Part shown: positions 25,511 through 34,211 of the stretch, piece after piece
How positions within the stretch are numbered: the first letter of the stretch is position 1
Layout of the letters: each line of letters begins with the position of its first letter
Assembly (NCBI GenBank): GCA_029762535.1
Contig: JARVGK010000004.1
Coordinates: 17,633 to 81,632 of the forward strand
DNA from: Thermoplasmatota archaeon
GTDB taxonomy: Archaea > Thermoplasmatota > Penumbrarchaeia > Penumbrarchaeales > Penumbrarchaeaceae
Length of the DNA: 64,000 bases
Reading direction: 5' to 3'
Translations under genes and position numbers: made by a program
The notes under the pieces: model-generated
What the model was told of the DNA's origin: nothing
Database searches by the model: none
Seen by the model: the letters and a program-made list of their open reading frames with translations, nothing else

Positions 25511-26792
25511 ACTTTTTCCCTTTCCCTTTTAATAACCGGCTCCATGTCAACCAGATAGAAAGGCCGAGATATATCGAATATACCATCAGGGTCGAATATG
25601 CGATCCCGATAAGCCCGAAATATTTCAAGAAGATGATGTTCAATCCTATGTTCAATACGGGAGGGACCCAGCTGATCTTCAGAAGCGACATCTCGTTGTC
25701 GCTCGCCTGCAGGAAAAGCCCGAATGGCAAGGTCATGAACCCGATGGCCTGGTAGAAAACAAGCACCTGGAATATGGCCTTGGATTCCTGATAGTCGGGA
25801 AAGAGCACATCTATCAAAGGTCCTGAGATTATTGCGAGAAAGAAAGCTCCGGCAAGTGCTATCGATCCGAAACCGCCTGCCATTATCGCCAACTCCTTGG
25901 CACCTGGCCTTTGCTCTTTGAAGAGTTTAACGATGAGGGGAAAAAAAGAGATCGCTATGAGATTCTTCAGAACGGATAGCGGATCGACCAATCTCTCGAC
26001 CACCGCGTAGATCCCCACGTCCGACACCGGGCGCAATAGAGATATCATCAATACATCGATGCGGGTACCAACAAAACCGCAAAAAAGCAGTATGGAAAAA
26101 ATTATTGTGGGTTTCATGAGTTTCCAATCCCAAATGAACTTGAACGTCAATTTGTATCCTGCGATCTTTCTTGTGACGATATAGGTAATGAAAAGGATAC
26201 TAAGGTTTATCACGACCAGAGCCACGGCGATATGGATAACACCCAACCCCAATACCAGTAAAGAGATGGTGATGACCACGAATGCGAATTTATTGATTAT
26301 CTGAAATATCGCTATGAAATACATTCTGTTCGTTATCATGAATATTGATGTGAGATAGCTCTCGAATCCGTAATAGAAGAGGTCCGGTATGATAATAAGG
26401 ACTATGATCTTCAATTCAAGGGAGTATGGTGTGAATAGCAGCAGGAAAAGCGCGACCATGATGGCGATCAAAACGAAAGCGGTCTTTACCCCGAAGGTCC
26501 TCTCAAGAAGGGAGCCGATCTTTTTCGGGTCCCTTGACCCCGAACGTATCAACACTTTGGACATCTGTGATAATGTAAGTAGGCTGAAGATCGAAACGTA
26601 GGAGATCGCGGCGCTGAGTTTGCCATAGTCCTCCTTCCCGAGCATATTGGCTATGAATAGAAAACCTATGGTCGAGATCACGATCGATATGATATTTCCG
26701 AGTGTGAGAAAAGAGAGATTCTTTAGGCCCTGGATAAGTGTGCGCATCAAGGATATCTTATTATGATCTTGGTTTGATTGCGTGATGATCAC
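25500..26792 (-). CDS. Wzx-type polysaccharide flippase 2
   Basis: 430-residue multi-spanning MOP-superfamily flippase. The opening LIQGLKNLSFLTLGNIISIV and NMLGKEDYGKLSAAISYVSI is typical of Wzx proteins, followed by about 12-14 membrane spans. It is paralogous to the flippase at 12882-14162. The GTG at 26792 overlaps the preceding stop (GTGA), favouring coupled translation; an ATG at 26747 is the alternative. It is the third gene of an ATP-grasp, GT4, flippase operon. Two flippases in one island imply two glycan products or one branched pathway. Confidence 0.9.
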   Translation of the reverse strand: MIITQSNQDHNKISLMRTLIQGLKNLSFLTLGNIISIVISTIGFLFIANMLGKEDYGKLSAAISYVSIFSLLTLSQMSKVLIRSGSRDPKKIGSLLERTFGVKTAFVLIAIMVALFLLLFTPYSLELKIIVLIIIPDLFYYGFESYLTSIFMITNRMYFIAIFQIINKFAFVVITISLLVLGLGVIHIAVALVVINLSILFITYIVTRKIAGYKLTFKFIWDWKLMKPTIIFSILLFCGFVGTRIDVLMISLLRPVSDVGIYAVVERLVDPLSVLKNLIAISFFPLIVKLFKEQRPGAKELAIMAGGFGSIALAGAFFLAIISGPLIDVLFPDYQESKAIFQVLVFYQAIGFMTLPFGLFLQASDNEMSLLKISWVPPVLNIGLNIIFLKYFGLIGIAYSTLMVYSIYLGLSIWLTWSRLLKGKGKKSIS

Positions 26793-27982
26793 CTTGATCG
26801 CATGGTTCTTTTCTTTCTTTGCATCTCTTTTTTAAAGATCATTTCATATTTCAAAACATTCTTTTTTGGATCATAACTTTCAATAACATGCTTTCTTGCT
26901 CTTTCCCCAATCTCTTGTGCGAATGATGGATCGTCGAGCAATCTCTCCACTGCATCGGCAAAGGCTACCGGATCGTTCCTTGACAGCAATCCCGTTTTTT
27001 CATGGAGGATATATTCATCGATACCACCGACATCGGAAGCAACGATTGCCCTCTCGAGCAACATCGCATCGAGAATGGCCTTGCTGACACCTTCCCATTC
27101 CGATGCATGCACATAGATAGAGCCTTTTGATGTCTCCTCCCGTGCATCCTCCATGGATAGGAATCCGGTGAAGATCACCTTTCCATCAAGTCCCAGCTCA
27201 CTTGTGAGCTTTTGAAGATATTCTCGATTGGGGCCATCCCCAACGAGTACAAGTTCCAGGTCCCTCCCCCTTTTAATCAACAGATCAAGAGCTTTGATGA
27301 GGATTTCCTGACTTTTTTGATAGTTCTTTAACGAACCAACGCTCACTAACCTTCCACTTACGCTTTTGACCTTCTTCTTTTCGATGATCTCCTGCCCTAT
27401 CTCCTGCACTATTGTCCTTGGTTCATAGCCCATTGTTTTTATATGGAATAGTTTGAACTCCTCCGCAAGATGATCGCAGTTGGATATGAATAGGTCGGTC
27501 TCTCTTAATGAGGTCCTCATGCTGTCAAGGTCATTACCCGGGGTCTCCCCGATCCGTTCCCAGAACTTGCCGCCGATCCTCTGAATTCGGATAACGGGCC
27601 TACCTTTTGTCTGTTTTGCGATGCAGTACCCTGCAGGATGTGGGGTGTAGGTGATCATGATATCGAACGAATGTCGTTTCATTAAACTGGATATCTTTGA
27701 ACGAAGCGACCATTTCTGGATCACATCGTTCAGGATTATGATCCTTTTCATGATCCTGTGCAGCAGCGGAATGTAAGGCATCCAAACTCGATGCACGGAT
27801 ATTCCCGATACAATATCGACTCCACTTCTCAATCTTCCCTTTGTTATATAATGGACGTTATGACCTGAACGCGCCAATTGCGATCCCAAAAGTCTCATTG
27901 ACCATTCCGCCCCCCCGATGGACCTGTTCTCTTCATCGAAAGGGGAGTTGATCGAGATCATGAGGATCTTCATTTCAGGCAC
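26789..27982 (-). CDS. GT4-family glycosyltransferase
   Basis: 397-residue GT-B enzyme. The N-terminal half has NRSIGGAEWSMRLLGSQLAR (GGAEW loop) and IQRIGGKFWERIGETPG. The donor half has LVSVGSLKNYQKSQEILIKA, LELVLVGDGPNREYLQKL, and SEWEGVSKAILDAMLLER, an E-x7-D variant of the donor motif. GGIDEYILHEKTGLL follows. It is probably involved in building the same lipid-linked glycan as its flippase neighbour. It overlaps the upstream ATP-grasp gene by 13 bases and the downstream flippase by 4. Confidence 0.88.
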   Translation of the reverse strand: MPEMKILMISINSPFDEENRSIGGAEWSMRLLGSQLARSGHNVHYITKGRLRSGVDIVSGISVHRVWMPYIPLLHRIMKRIIILNDVIQKWSLRSKISSLMKRHSFDIMITYTPHPAGYCIAKQTKGRPVIRIQRIGGKFWERIGETPGNDLDSMRTSLRETDLFISNCDHLAEEFKLFHIKTMGYEPRTIVQEIGQEIIEKKKVKSVSGRLVSVGSLKNYQKSQEILIKALDLLIKRGRDLELVLVGDGPNREYLQKLTSELGLDGKVIFTGFLSMEDAREETSKGSIYVHASEWEGVSKAILDAMLLERAIVASDVGGIDEYILHEKTGLLSRNDPVAFADAVERLLDDPSFAQEIGERARKHVIESYDPKKNVLKYEMIFKKEMQRKKRTMRSR

Positions 27983-29133
27983 CTTCGGATTATCGTATTC
28001 TCCGTTCCATGAACATTACGATCGCTTAGGATCTCACAAAGGGTCAATTCCTGTATCCAATGGTTGGCCTTGATGAAAGAAAACTCTGCACATACTTTCT
28101 GATAATAACCTGAAAAGCCGTCTATCTCCAGCTCTATACCATCATCGACCCTGAAAAAACACGACACCTCGTTCACCAAAAAACCCCTTTTCCGATCCTT
28201 TATCAGGTCAACTGCGATTATTCGTTTATCCAGTGCGTCTCGTGTCCTTTCTGCAATGCGAAGCGCTTCCTCCGGTATGGGACCATGAACCATATTCCCC
28301 GCACCAGAAGCCCTAAAATCACCTTCTTTCGGATACCTTCTGTAACCGAAGAACTTGTCCTTGAGTACGATAACCCTCAGATCGTAAAGGGAATCTTTTA
28401 TGAACTCTTGAAAATATACATATCCAATTTGTTTTTGGTGTGGCCAGTAAGTGTTTCTTCCTCCATTGAAAACCTCATCGACGAAACTTAGGGCCTCTTT
28501 CCTTGACCTGAGAAGTTCTACCCCTTTTGATCCCGATCCTGTTCTTATCTTTGTCACGATCGGATAATTGCATTTTTTCAGATATTCTTTTATTTCCTCA
28601 AGATCGTATGAAATGAAGGTTTCTGGTGTAGGTATTTCCTTCATTGAAAGCAGATAAGATGCCTTGACCTTATCCTCATTGGACCAAATCTCATTCAAAG
28701 AGGGGAAACAATCCTTGCCCTTATACACCTCCAAAGCAAAGATCTTCTCTCTGGCCTCGTCCATGGAGATCGGATCGCTGTTCACTCTCCATATGATCAT
28801 ATCAAATCTATTGGATTCCTTCAACCAATCGGATGTATGTATGTTGTAGATTTCGTATGGGATCGAATTGTTCTTCAGAAACCTCTCATATTTGGGCCAG
28901 TATGCCGTGTAAGGAACGGTCTTTTCTCTGGGAAAATCCTTTACCAATCCGATCTTTGGTCTTTTCCATCCGTCGGGCCATTCCATGATCACAGGGTCCA
29001 TCCTATCAAGCAATCTTTTATCATCACCTGAGAGTAGATCCATGTTGGAACGTCCCATTTTCTTTCTTAAAAACTTAAAAAACTGGAACCTCAATAGCGC
29101 TCTCTTGATGCGCTTTGATGAGATACCGATCAT
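27970..29133 (-). CDS. RimK-like ATP-grasp ligase
   Basis: 387 residues. The pre-ATP-grasp domain is RPKIGLVKDFPREKT. The ATP-grasp domain follows: EDKVKASYLLSMKEIPTPET, PIVTKIRTGSGSKGVELL (lysine and glycine loop), YVYFQEFIKDSLYDLRVIVL, RRYPKEGDFRASGAGNMVHG, and IIAVDLIKDRKRGFLVNEVS (Mg-binding residues). It resembles RimK-type carboxylate-amine ligases, which add amino acids by acyl-phosphate chemistry. First gene of the operon with a GT4 and a flippase. The substrate could be a sugar acid or a carrier; undetermined. Confidence 0.78.
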   Translation of the reverse strand: MIGISSKRIKRALLRFQFFKFLRKKMGRSNMDLLSGDDKRLLDRMDPVIMEWPDGWKRPKIGLVKDFPREKTVPYTAYWPKYERFLKNNSIPYEIYNIHTSDWLKESNRFDMIIWRVNSDPISMDEAREKIFALEVYKGKDCFPSLNEIWSNEDKVKASYLLSMKEIPTPETFISYDLEEIKEYLKKCNYPIVTKIRTGSGSKGVELLRSRKEALSFVDEVFNGGRNTYWPHQKQIGYVYFQEFIKDSLYDLRVIVLKDKFFGYRRYPKEGDFRASGAGNMVHGPIPEEALRIAERTRDALDKRIIAVDLIKDRKRGFLVNEVSCFFRVDDGIELEIDGFSGYYQKVCAEFSFIKANHWIQELTLCEILSDRNVHGTENTIIRRCLK

Positions 29134-29250
29134 GTATGGGTAAATGAATCTTGATATAAACCTTATTCGAAAAAATCATTTTTTACATAATTTATATCAA
29201 AGGATCCATTAAGGAAAAACAAATGGCTGTCAAATAGGTTGAATATGTAT

Positions 29251-29278
29251 AAAAAAAAAGGCGCGGATCTACCGCGCC
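29251..29278 (-). terminator. Hairpin plus T-run terminator
   Basis: On the minus strand a perfect 7-bp stem GGCGCGG-TAGAT-CCGCGCC is followed directly by nine T. It lies 27 bases after the stop of the thioester-domain protein gene and should end its transcript. It is the clearest intrinsic-type terminator in the window. Confidence 0.8.
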
Positions 29279-29304
29279 CGTGAATTATTTATGATCTATT
29301 GAGT

Positions 29305-30534
29305 TCACTTCTTCCCGCAGGATCTGCTGTTCTTCCATTTTAGGATCCTGTTCCTGATCCTCTTCCTCTTCGAGCAGCTGTCCGATGTGTCCGAATCATC
29401 GTCATCGGAATCATCACTCACCTCATAGGTGAAATACATTCCCCAGTTGCCCTTCTTGGTGAACCTCTCCCCCTCTCCCCATGCGGTCTCGTCGTCGCCG
29501 TAGCAGTAGCAGGGGAGGTCCACCATGATAAGAACGGTTTGTTTGGCATTTCCATTAGAGTCGACCGGAGCGAATATGACCCCGATCCTCTCACCGCATC
29601 CGGGTTCATAATCCTCAATGTCCTCTGCTAATTCCACAAGTTCGGCAGTGAGGTCCCTATCGAAACCCAGAACGCTGAAGTCCTTGGCCATCTGATCGTC
29701 ATCATAGATATCCTGCGCGTCATCGTAGTCGATGAGGTTCCATATGGCCATCTGAACCTCCTTGTATGTGAAGTACTCGCCATCGTATTCTTCGGACTCC
29801 TCTCCTACGAAGTCCTGGTTCAGGAGCCAGTTCACCCTGAAAAGGTTATCCGGAGAGTCGACAAGCCCCGTGGGAATAGTTTCATAGCTGCTGTAGACGT
29901 TCGACGAATAATCGGTCTTCTGGTTTATCGTTCGGCCTATGTCAATGCACCAACCCTCGTGATCTCCGTTGAGGAAAGTATCATCCGATACGGAGACCTC
30001 GGGGAAATAAGCAGGAGAATCGGAAGAGGGATACAAAAGACTCACCGTGGCGGTCTCCGGCAGCGAATCCTCGAAACCATCGAGATCCACGAAGCAGTCG
30101 TCGCAGTCGCAGTCCTCGCATTCGACGATCTCGACCACTACCGCGTGCGCTGCGATGTAGAGCTTGTCGCCCTTGGGCAGCTTGATCTTGTACTCGTACT
30201 CCGTCACCGCAGGATCATGGTCCGTCTTGTGATCGAACTTCCCCGGGACCGGGTTCCCGGCCCTGCCCGCAACGGGGAAGCATTTCACGGACGTCGCCAC
30301 ATGCAGGTGTGTCTCCGTGATCGCCCAGCCATCCTCATCGATAACGTACTTCACGTAAAGGTAGCCTCCTTCGTTCGAAACCTGTACCTCGCCGACATCC
30401 GTCGTCTTCCCGGCAAGAAGATCAACGACCGTCGTCCCCTCTCCGTTCGCCTCTATCGAGTAAAGCGTCGCGAACGTAACGAACGCCATAAGCCCTATCA
30501 CAACCATCGCTGCCACAGGCAGTAACTTCTTCAT
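29305..30534 (-). CDS. Secreted surface protein with thioester-type domain
   Basis: 409 residues from the ATG at 30534, which has a GGAGGTG site; in-frame codons further upstream lack one. The signal peptide is KKLLPVAAMVVIGLMAFVTF. Residues 45-140 form a beta domain (EVQVSNEGGYLYVKYVIDED, ETHLHVATSVKCFPVAGRAG, YIAAHAVVVE). An acidic Cys cluster CEDCDCDDC follows. Residues 160-300 match the thioester-domain layout: Cys196 in EGWCIDIG and Gln261 in YKEVQMAIWNLID, the pair that forms an internal thioester in TED adhesins. The tail is acidic (SDDSDDDDSDTSD) then basic with three more Cys. It is a probable cell-surface adhesin. The gene is single, with its own TATA-like box (30631-30640) and terminator. 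Confidence 0.72.
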   Translation of the reverse strand: MKKLLPVAAMVVIGLMAFVTFATLYSIEANGEGTTVVDLLAGKTTDVGEVQVSNEGGYLYVKYVIDEDGWAITETHLHVATSVKCFPVAGRAGNPVPGKFDHKTDHDPAVTEYEYKIKLPKGDKLYIAAHAVVVEIVECEDCDCDDCFVDLDGFEDSLPETATVSLLYPSSDSPAYFPEVSVSDDTFLNGDHEGWCIDIGRTINQKTDYSSNVYSSYETIPTGLVDSPDNLFRVNWLLNQDFVGEESEEYDGEYFTYKEVQMAIWNLIDYDDAQDIYDDDQMAKDFSVLGFDRDLTAELVELAEDIEDYEPGCGERIGVIFAPVDSNGNAKQTVLIMVDLPCYCYGDDETAWGEGERFTKKGNWGMYFTYEVSDDSDDDDSDTSDSCSKRKRIRNRILKWKNSRSCGKK

Positions 30535-30630
30535 TTCCAGCACCTCCATCATAGCGGATCCCCATCCTCCCAGAAAGCTATCTCTGGCAGTGATGCGGTT
30601 TCCCGCTTTCAAAATGATATCCCCAAATCA

Positions 30631-30640
30631 CTATAAAAAC
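30631..30640 (-). promoter_or_regulatory. TATA-like box for the thioester protein gene
   Basis: The minus strand reads GTTTTTATAG. With the usual spacing of about 26 bases it places the transcript start near 30609, about 75 bases before the ATG at 30534. Confidence 0.4.
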
Positions 30641-30678
30641 GATTCTGTCAATCACGTATATCTATGTACATACATCAT

Positions 30679-31506
30679 CTACTCGAGCCTCCGGATCTCG
30701 GATCGCCTCCACCTCCTCTCCGACCTGACCTTCTCCGTGATCACCGTGAGCGCGTTCAGCATCATCCCCGCCACCATCATGAAGCCCCCGATCATGACGA
30801 GGGCCACGGTCAGAAAAGCGCTCGGGTAGTACAGGTTCTGGTTCTCGTAGAAGTAATCGACTGTATAGAACCCGGATCCGATCGAGAGCAGCATCAGGGC
30901 CATCCCGATCCCGCCGTAGAACTTCAGGGGATGCTTCCTCCTCATCAGCCTGAACACGCCCACGGGATCGAACCTCTCAGAAGACCTCTTCATCTTGCCG
31001 TGCTCCAGGACATCCTCGGTCTTTCTGGACATCTCGAGCTCCCTGGACCTTAAAAGCCCGAGAAGGTACTCCTGCACGTCCCTGCCAGAGAGGGCCTCCA
31101 GGTTCTTCCGGTCCAGAGCTATGCATCCGATGGTGTCCCCGCCCTGTTTCGGGCTGATCCAACCAGTGGCGAACCTGTCCCCCTTCTCCATCACGGCATA
31201 TAGAAGGCTGATCGCGTCGTCCGCGGTGTTCCCTCCCATGAGATCGAGGATCACATAGAGCCCTCTGTCCTCCTTCAAGGCGACCTCTACGGCCTTGTTC
31301 ACCACGACGGACCGGGACATTACCCTCTTGTACCTTATCACCTTGGACCCGGCCCTCTTGGCGAACCATTCGGTCCCGTCACTGGAGCCGTTGTCCACCA
31401 CCGTGAAGGATACGTCCACATCGCTGAACTCCCCCCTTATCTTCAGAATGGTCGAGGCTATGAAATACGCCATATCCCTTGCCAGTATCACGACCGCGAC
31501 CTTCAA
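30679..31506 (-). CDS. Degenerate GT2-like membrane protein 2 (no DxD)
   Basis: 275 residues, paralogue of the protein at 18737-19588. The GT2-like N-half has VAVVILARDMAYFIASTILK and FTVVDNGSSDGTEWFAKRAG. The metal-motif position reads YVILDLMGGNTADDAISLLY, keeping the partner's DLxGGN but no DxD. IGCIALDRKNLEAL matches the partner's IGCWAIDRGLLEIM. Two membrane spans end the protein (MALMLLSIGSGFYTV, VALVMIGGFMMVAGMML). The start is TTG at 31506 with GGGCGG upstream. A TATA-like CTTAAATATG lies at 31541-31550 (minus). It is outside the AT-rich island and GC-rich in codon use, so it may be the ancestral chromosomal copy. Confidence 0.7.
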   Translation of the reverse strand: MKVAVVILARDMAYFIASTILKIRGEFSDVDVSFTVVDNGSSDGTEWFAKRAGSKVIRYKRVMSRSVVVNKAVEVALKEDRGLYVILDLMGGNTADDAISLLYAVMEKGDRFATGWISPKQGGDTIGCIALDRKNLEALSGRDVQEYLLGLLRSRELEMSRKTEDVLEHGKMKRSSERFDPVGVFRLMRRKHPLKFYGGIGMALMLLSIGSGFYTVDYFYENQNLYYPSAFLTVALVMIGGFMMVAGMMLNALTVITEKVRSERRWRRSEIRRLE

Positions 31507-31559
31507 CGCTACCGCCCGATGATCCCTGAAGGTGTGGGTACATATTTAAGTTGAACCAT

Positions 31560-32369
31560 CTATATCTTCAGGTTCCACGCATCGTTCCCGTATCGGTCCC
31601 TCACGAACAGCTGGGACATCTTCTTCTCCTTCATCGAATACTCCGAGATCTCCGATGCGATCCCGAAGACCTCCTCGAATCCTTTCATGAGATGCGGGAC
31701 CAACTCACGGGCCTCGACCCTCGTCCCCAGCTGCTCGCACACGCTCGTGGCCCTGCACATCACCATCGCCCTCATCACCTCCCTCTTATCCGAAGCGATC
31801 CCGGTCACGTCAAGCAGCCTGTCCACGTCCAGGCTCAGGGGGATCGACCCATGCTGGAGGATGACCATCCTCTCCCTGGTCTGGGCTGAACCTATGATCT
31901 TCCTCCCGCCGGAGACCACCTCGTTCGCGGTTGGGGTATAGAAGCATATGCCCTGCCCCGCCGGATCCGCCCTCATCGCCCCGTCAATGGCTATCGAGGC
32001 CTTCACACCGATCGATCCAAGGCCCTTGACCAGTGCCCTGGATATCGTCTTGTATGTGTCCACCACCCCGATCCCGTCGAAGGCGGGGTGGTCCAACCGT
32101 ATAGCGATGGAATAGGTCAGCTCGTCATCGTGAAGAACGGCCTCCCCTCCGGTCAGCCTCCTGACCGCCTCAACCCCCCATCTCGAGCAGGCCTCCATGT
32201 CCACCTCTTCAACTCTCTGGAACCTTCCCAACGACAATCCGGGGGGATCCCATTGATAGAACCTGAGGCAGGGATCCTCCCCTGCTATGACGCTTCGAAA
32301 AACGGCCTCGTCCCTGGCCATGTTGACACATGGCCTTTGCCGATCGTCAATGAACGTTCGGAACCTCAT
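31560..32369 (-). CDS. Lipoyl/octanoyl protein transferase (LplA/LipM family)
   Basis: 269 residues of the biotin/lipoate transferase fold. Motifs: RRLTGGEAVLHDDELTYS (lipoyl-binding RRxTGGxAVxH), Cys142 in GQGICFYTPTANEVVSGG, the conserved Lys157 in GRKIIGSAQTRER, and VILQHGSIPL. The CF position followed by GRKIxGSAQxR and LQHGSI is close to LipM-type octanoyltransferases, whose Cys is the acyl nucleophile. Length also fits LipM or archaeal LplA without the C-terminal accessory domain. It should attach octanoyl or lipoyl groups to GcvH or E2 proteins, none of which is in the window. It follows rpo3 by one base and so ends the ribosomal operon. Confidence 0.85.
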   Translation of the reverse strand: MRFRTFIDDRQRPCVNMARDEAVFRSVIAGEDPCLRFYQWDPPGLSLGRFQRVEEVDMEACSRWGVEAVRRLTGGEAVLHDDELTYSIAIRLDHPAFDGIGVVDTYKTISRALVKGLGSIGVKASIAIDGAMRADPAGQGICFYTPTANEVVSGGRKIIGSAQTRERMVILQHGSIPLSLDVDRLLDVTGIASDKREVMRAMVMCRATSVCEQLGTRVEARELVPHLMKGFEEVFGIASEISEYSMKEKKMSQLFVRDRYGNDAWNLKI

Positions 32370-32370
32370 C

Positions 32371-33216
32371 TCAAGCCTCGATGCCGGAGAACATCTCGCG
32401 CATCTCCTCGTACCTGTTCGACAGCATCTCGAGCGCGTGCGCGAGAGCGTCCTTGGCCTTCAAGGACCCGTCCGTCTCGAAGGTGAACAAGAATTTTTTA
32501 TCCGATCCCTCCACCGTAACGAGTGAAACGCCTTCGGCGTCCGTGCAGGCCTGAACACAGTTCATGCACAGATCGCATCTCTCGGGATCGACCACCTTGA
32601 CCTTGCCCTCATCCAGTTCGAAGACCTTCTTGGGGCAGGAGGACACGCATCGCTTGGGATCGGCGCAGTCCCCCGTCAATTTCACAGTTGGATAATACTT
32701 GTATCCGCATACGGTCACAGGCTGCCATTTCGCGTGCTGCGCACCCGTTCCCATGACCGCCGTGGCGTATATGAGGAGAGCCTGCTTCTCCTTCAATTTG
32801 ACTATGGGGATCAGCTGCTCCTTGACCGCCAGGGACATGTCCCCAAGTGGTTGGAGGTCCCCGGAATACACCATGCATGGCCCTTTCTTGTTCAATACGT
32901 AGATTATGGTGCAGTGGGGGCAGCCGTTACCCTCGCATTCGCATCTGTCCTTGAACGTGAACTGGGTCAGATCGGTGGGTATCGGGACCAGCCCAAGTCT
33001 GTGGGCGATCATCTCGTCGAAGAGGGCGGAGTTGGAGTCGTATTCGTTGCCTTCCTCATCTCTTATCGGACCCATGTGGAACTCGACCTCATCGATCGCC
33101 ATCTTGGGGACCTCGGAGACCAGGGTCCTCCTCAGGGTGTTGACGATATCCGGCATGGTCCCGTCCACGACGAACGAACATCTCGTATCGGTCAGCTCCC
33201 TTACCTGAAGTTTCAT
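32371..33216 (-). CDS. rpo3: DNA-directed RNA polymerase subunit Rpo3/RpoD with ferredoxin-like domain
   Basis: 281-residue archaeal subunit D, the alpha/Rpb3 counterpart that nucleates polymerase assembly with subunit L. N-terminal dimerisation helix: MPDIVNTLRRTLVSEVPKMA and MIAHRLGLVPIPTDL. A Cys group RCECEGNGCPHC (92-102) is common in archaeal homologues. The ferredoxin-like insert has one full 4Fe-4S motif (Cys214, 217, 220, 224 in CDLCMNCVQAC). A first motif has only Cys184, 190 and 194 in CADPKRCVSSCP; the expected second Cys is Pro187. So one cluster looks intact and the other degenerate or three-iron. The gene follows S11 by 10 bases, the usual order. Confidence 0.95.
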   Translation of the reverse strand: MKLQVRELTDTRCSFVVDGTMPDIVNTLRRTLVSEVPKMAIDEVEFHMGPIRDEEGNEYDSNSALFDEMIAHRLGLVPIPTDLTQFTFKDRCECEGNGCPHCTIIYVLNKKGPCMVYSGDLQPLGDMSLAVKEQLIPIVKLKEKQALLIYATAVMGTGAQHAKWQPVTVCGYKYYPTVKLTGDCADPKRCVSSCPKKVFELDEGKVKVVDPERCDLCMNCVQACTDAEGVSLVTVEGSDKKFLFTFETDGSLKAKDALAHALEMLSNRYEEMREMFSGIEA

Positions 33217-33226
33217 GATCGCACCC

Positions 33227-33616
33227 CTATACCCTTCTTCCCCTCTTTCCGCCCTTGGGTTTCGTTCCGTCGTGCGGTATCGGGGTCACATCCTCTATCC
33301 TTCCTATGCGGATTCCAGCCCTGGAGAGGGACCTTATAACTCCCTGAGCTCCGGGACCTGGCGAGATAGGGCCGTTCCCTCCGGGGGCCCTGACCTTGAT
33401 ATGAATGTTGGAGATACCCTTTTCCCTGGCCTTATCGGCTATGAACTCGCCCGATCTCATGGCGGCATAGGGGGAGGATTCGTCCTTGGCGGCCTTAACG
33501 ACCATTCCGCCGGTGCATTTCGCTATGGTCTCGGCACCGGTCAGATCGGTTAGGGTGATCAGAATATTGTTGTAGGAGGCGTAGATGTGACATATTCCCC
33601 ATTTCTCGGACATCAC
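33227..33616 (-). CDS. rps11: 30S ribosomal protein S11
   Basis: 129-residue uS11, a platform protein binding 16S rRNA near the decoding-site helices. Signatures: [78 protein letters not shown], and the basic tail [15 protein letters not shown]. Length and the arginine/lysine tail are archaeal. The start overlaps the S4 stop by 4 bases, giving coupled translation inside the S13-S4-S11-Rpo3 operon. Confidence 0.97.
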   Translation of the reverse strand: MMSEKWGICHIYASYNNILITLTDLTGAETIAKCTGGMVVKAAKDESSPYAAMRSGEFIADKAREKGISNIHIKVRAPGGNGPISPGPGAQGVIRSLSRAGIRIGRIEDVTPIPHDGTKPKGGKRGRRV

Positions 33617-34197
33617 TCCTCACCTCCGATGGTTATCTTCTCGGCCACCTGGGAGGGCGCTTCCTCCACGGATTGCGATCTCGGCCTCATGGGATGCTCC
33701 TCGTTCGTGAACGGGGACCTCATCGTGTAATCGAGCGATCTCTCGTCCTTGCTGTCCACGAGCATCCCGGGGATCGTGACCTTCCTGCCGCTGAGAAGAA
33801 CATGCCCGTGAACGATCATCTGCCTTGCCTGGAGCGGGGTCTGCGAAAGGCCCTTGTTGTAGACGAGGGTCTGCAGCCTCCTGGAGAGCAGGTCCTCGAC
33901 GTTCAGACCCAGGATGTCCTGGAGGTTGGAGCTCTCCTTGAGAAGCCCTATCCTCATGCATCTCTTCAAGAGCTGCTCCGTCTCCTTCTTTGCCTGCTCG
34001 TCGGCGGTCCTGTTCCTTGCCTGAAGGTTCCTCGCCTGAGACCTGAGGCTTCTGAGATATGAATACGCCTTATAGACCTCGGTCTTATTTTTGAGGCCGT
34101 ACTTTATAACGAGCTCCTTCTCCTCCTTTATCCTCTCCCCGCGCCAGGGATGGGACGGGACGTCGAACTTCCTTCTGAGCTTCTTCGGATCTCCCAT
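33613..34197 (-). CDS. rps4: 30S ribosomal protein S4
   Basis: 194-residue archaeal uS4, a primary 16S rRNA-binding protein. Markers: [20 protein letters not shown] at the N-terminus, the S4 RNA-binding domain [20 protein letters not shown], and [20 protein letters not shown]. The C-terminal extension (residues 165-194) is acidic and ends ITIGGEE, as in other archaeal S4 proteins. It follows S13 by 14 bases and overlaps S11 by 4. Confidence 0.97.
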   Translation of the reverse strand: MGDPKKLRRKFDVPSHPWRGERIKEEKELVIKYGLKNKTEVYKAYSYLRSLRSQARNLQARNRTADEQAKKETEQLLKRCMRIGLLKESSNLQDILGLNVEDLLSRRLQTLVYNKGLSQTPLQARQMIVHGHVLLSGRKVTIPGMLVDSKDERSLDYTMRSPFTNEEHPMRPRSQSVEEAPSQVAEKITIGGEE

Positions 34198-34211
34198 TCA
34201 TTCACCCCCGA

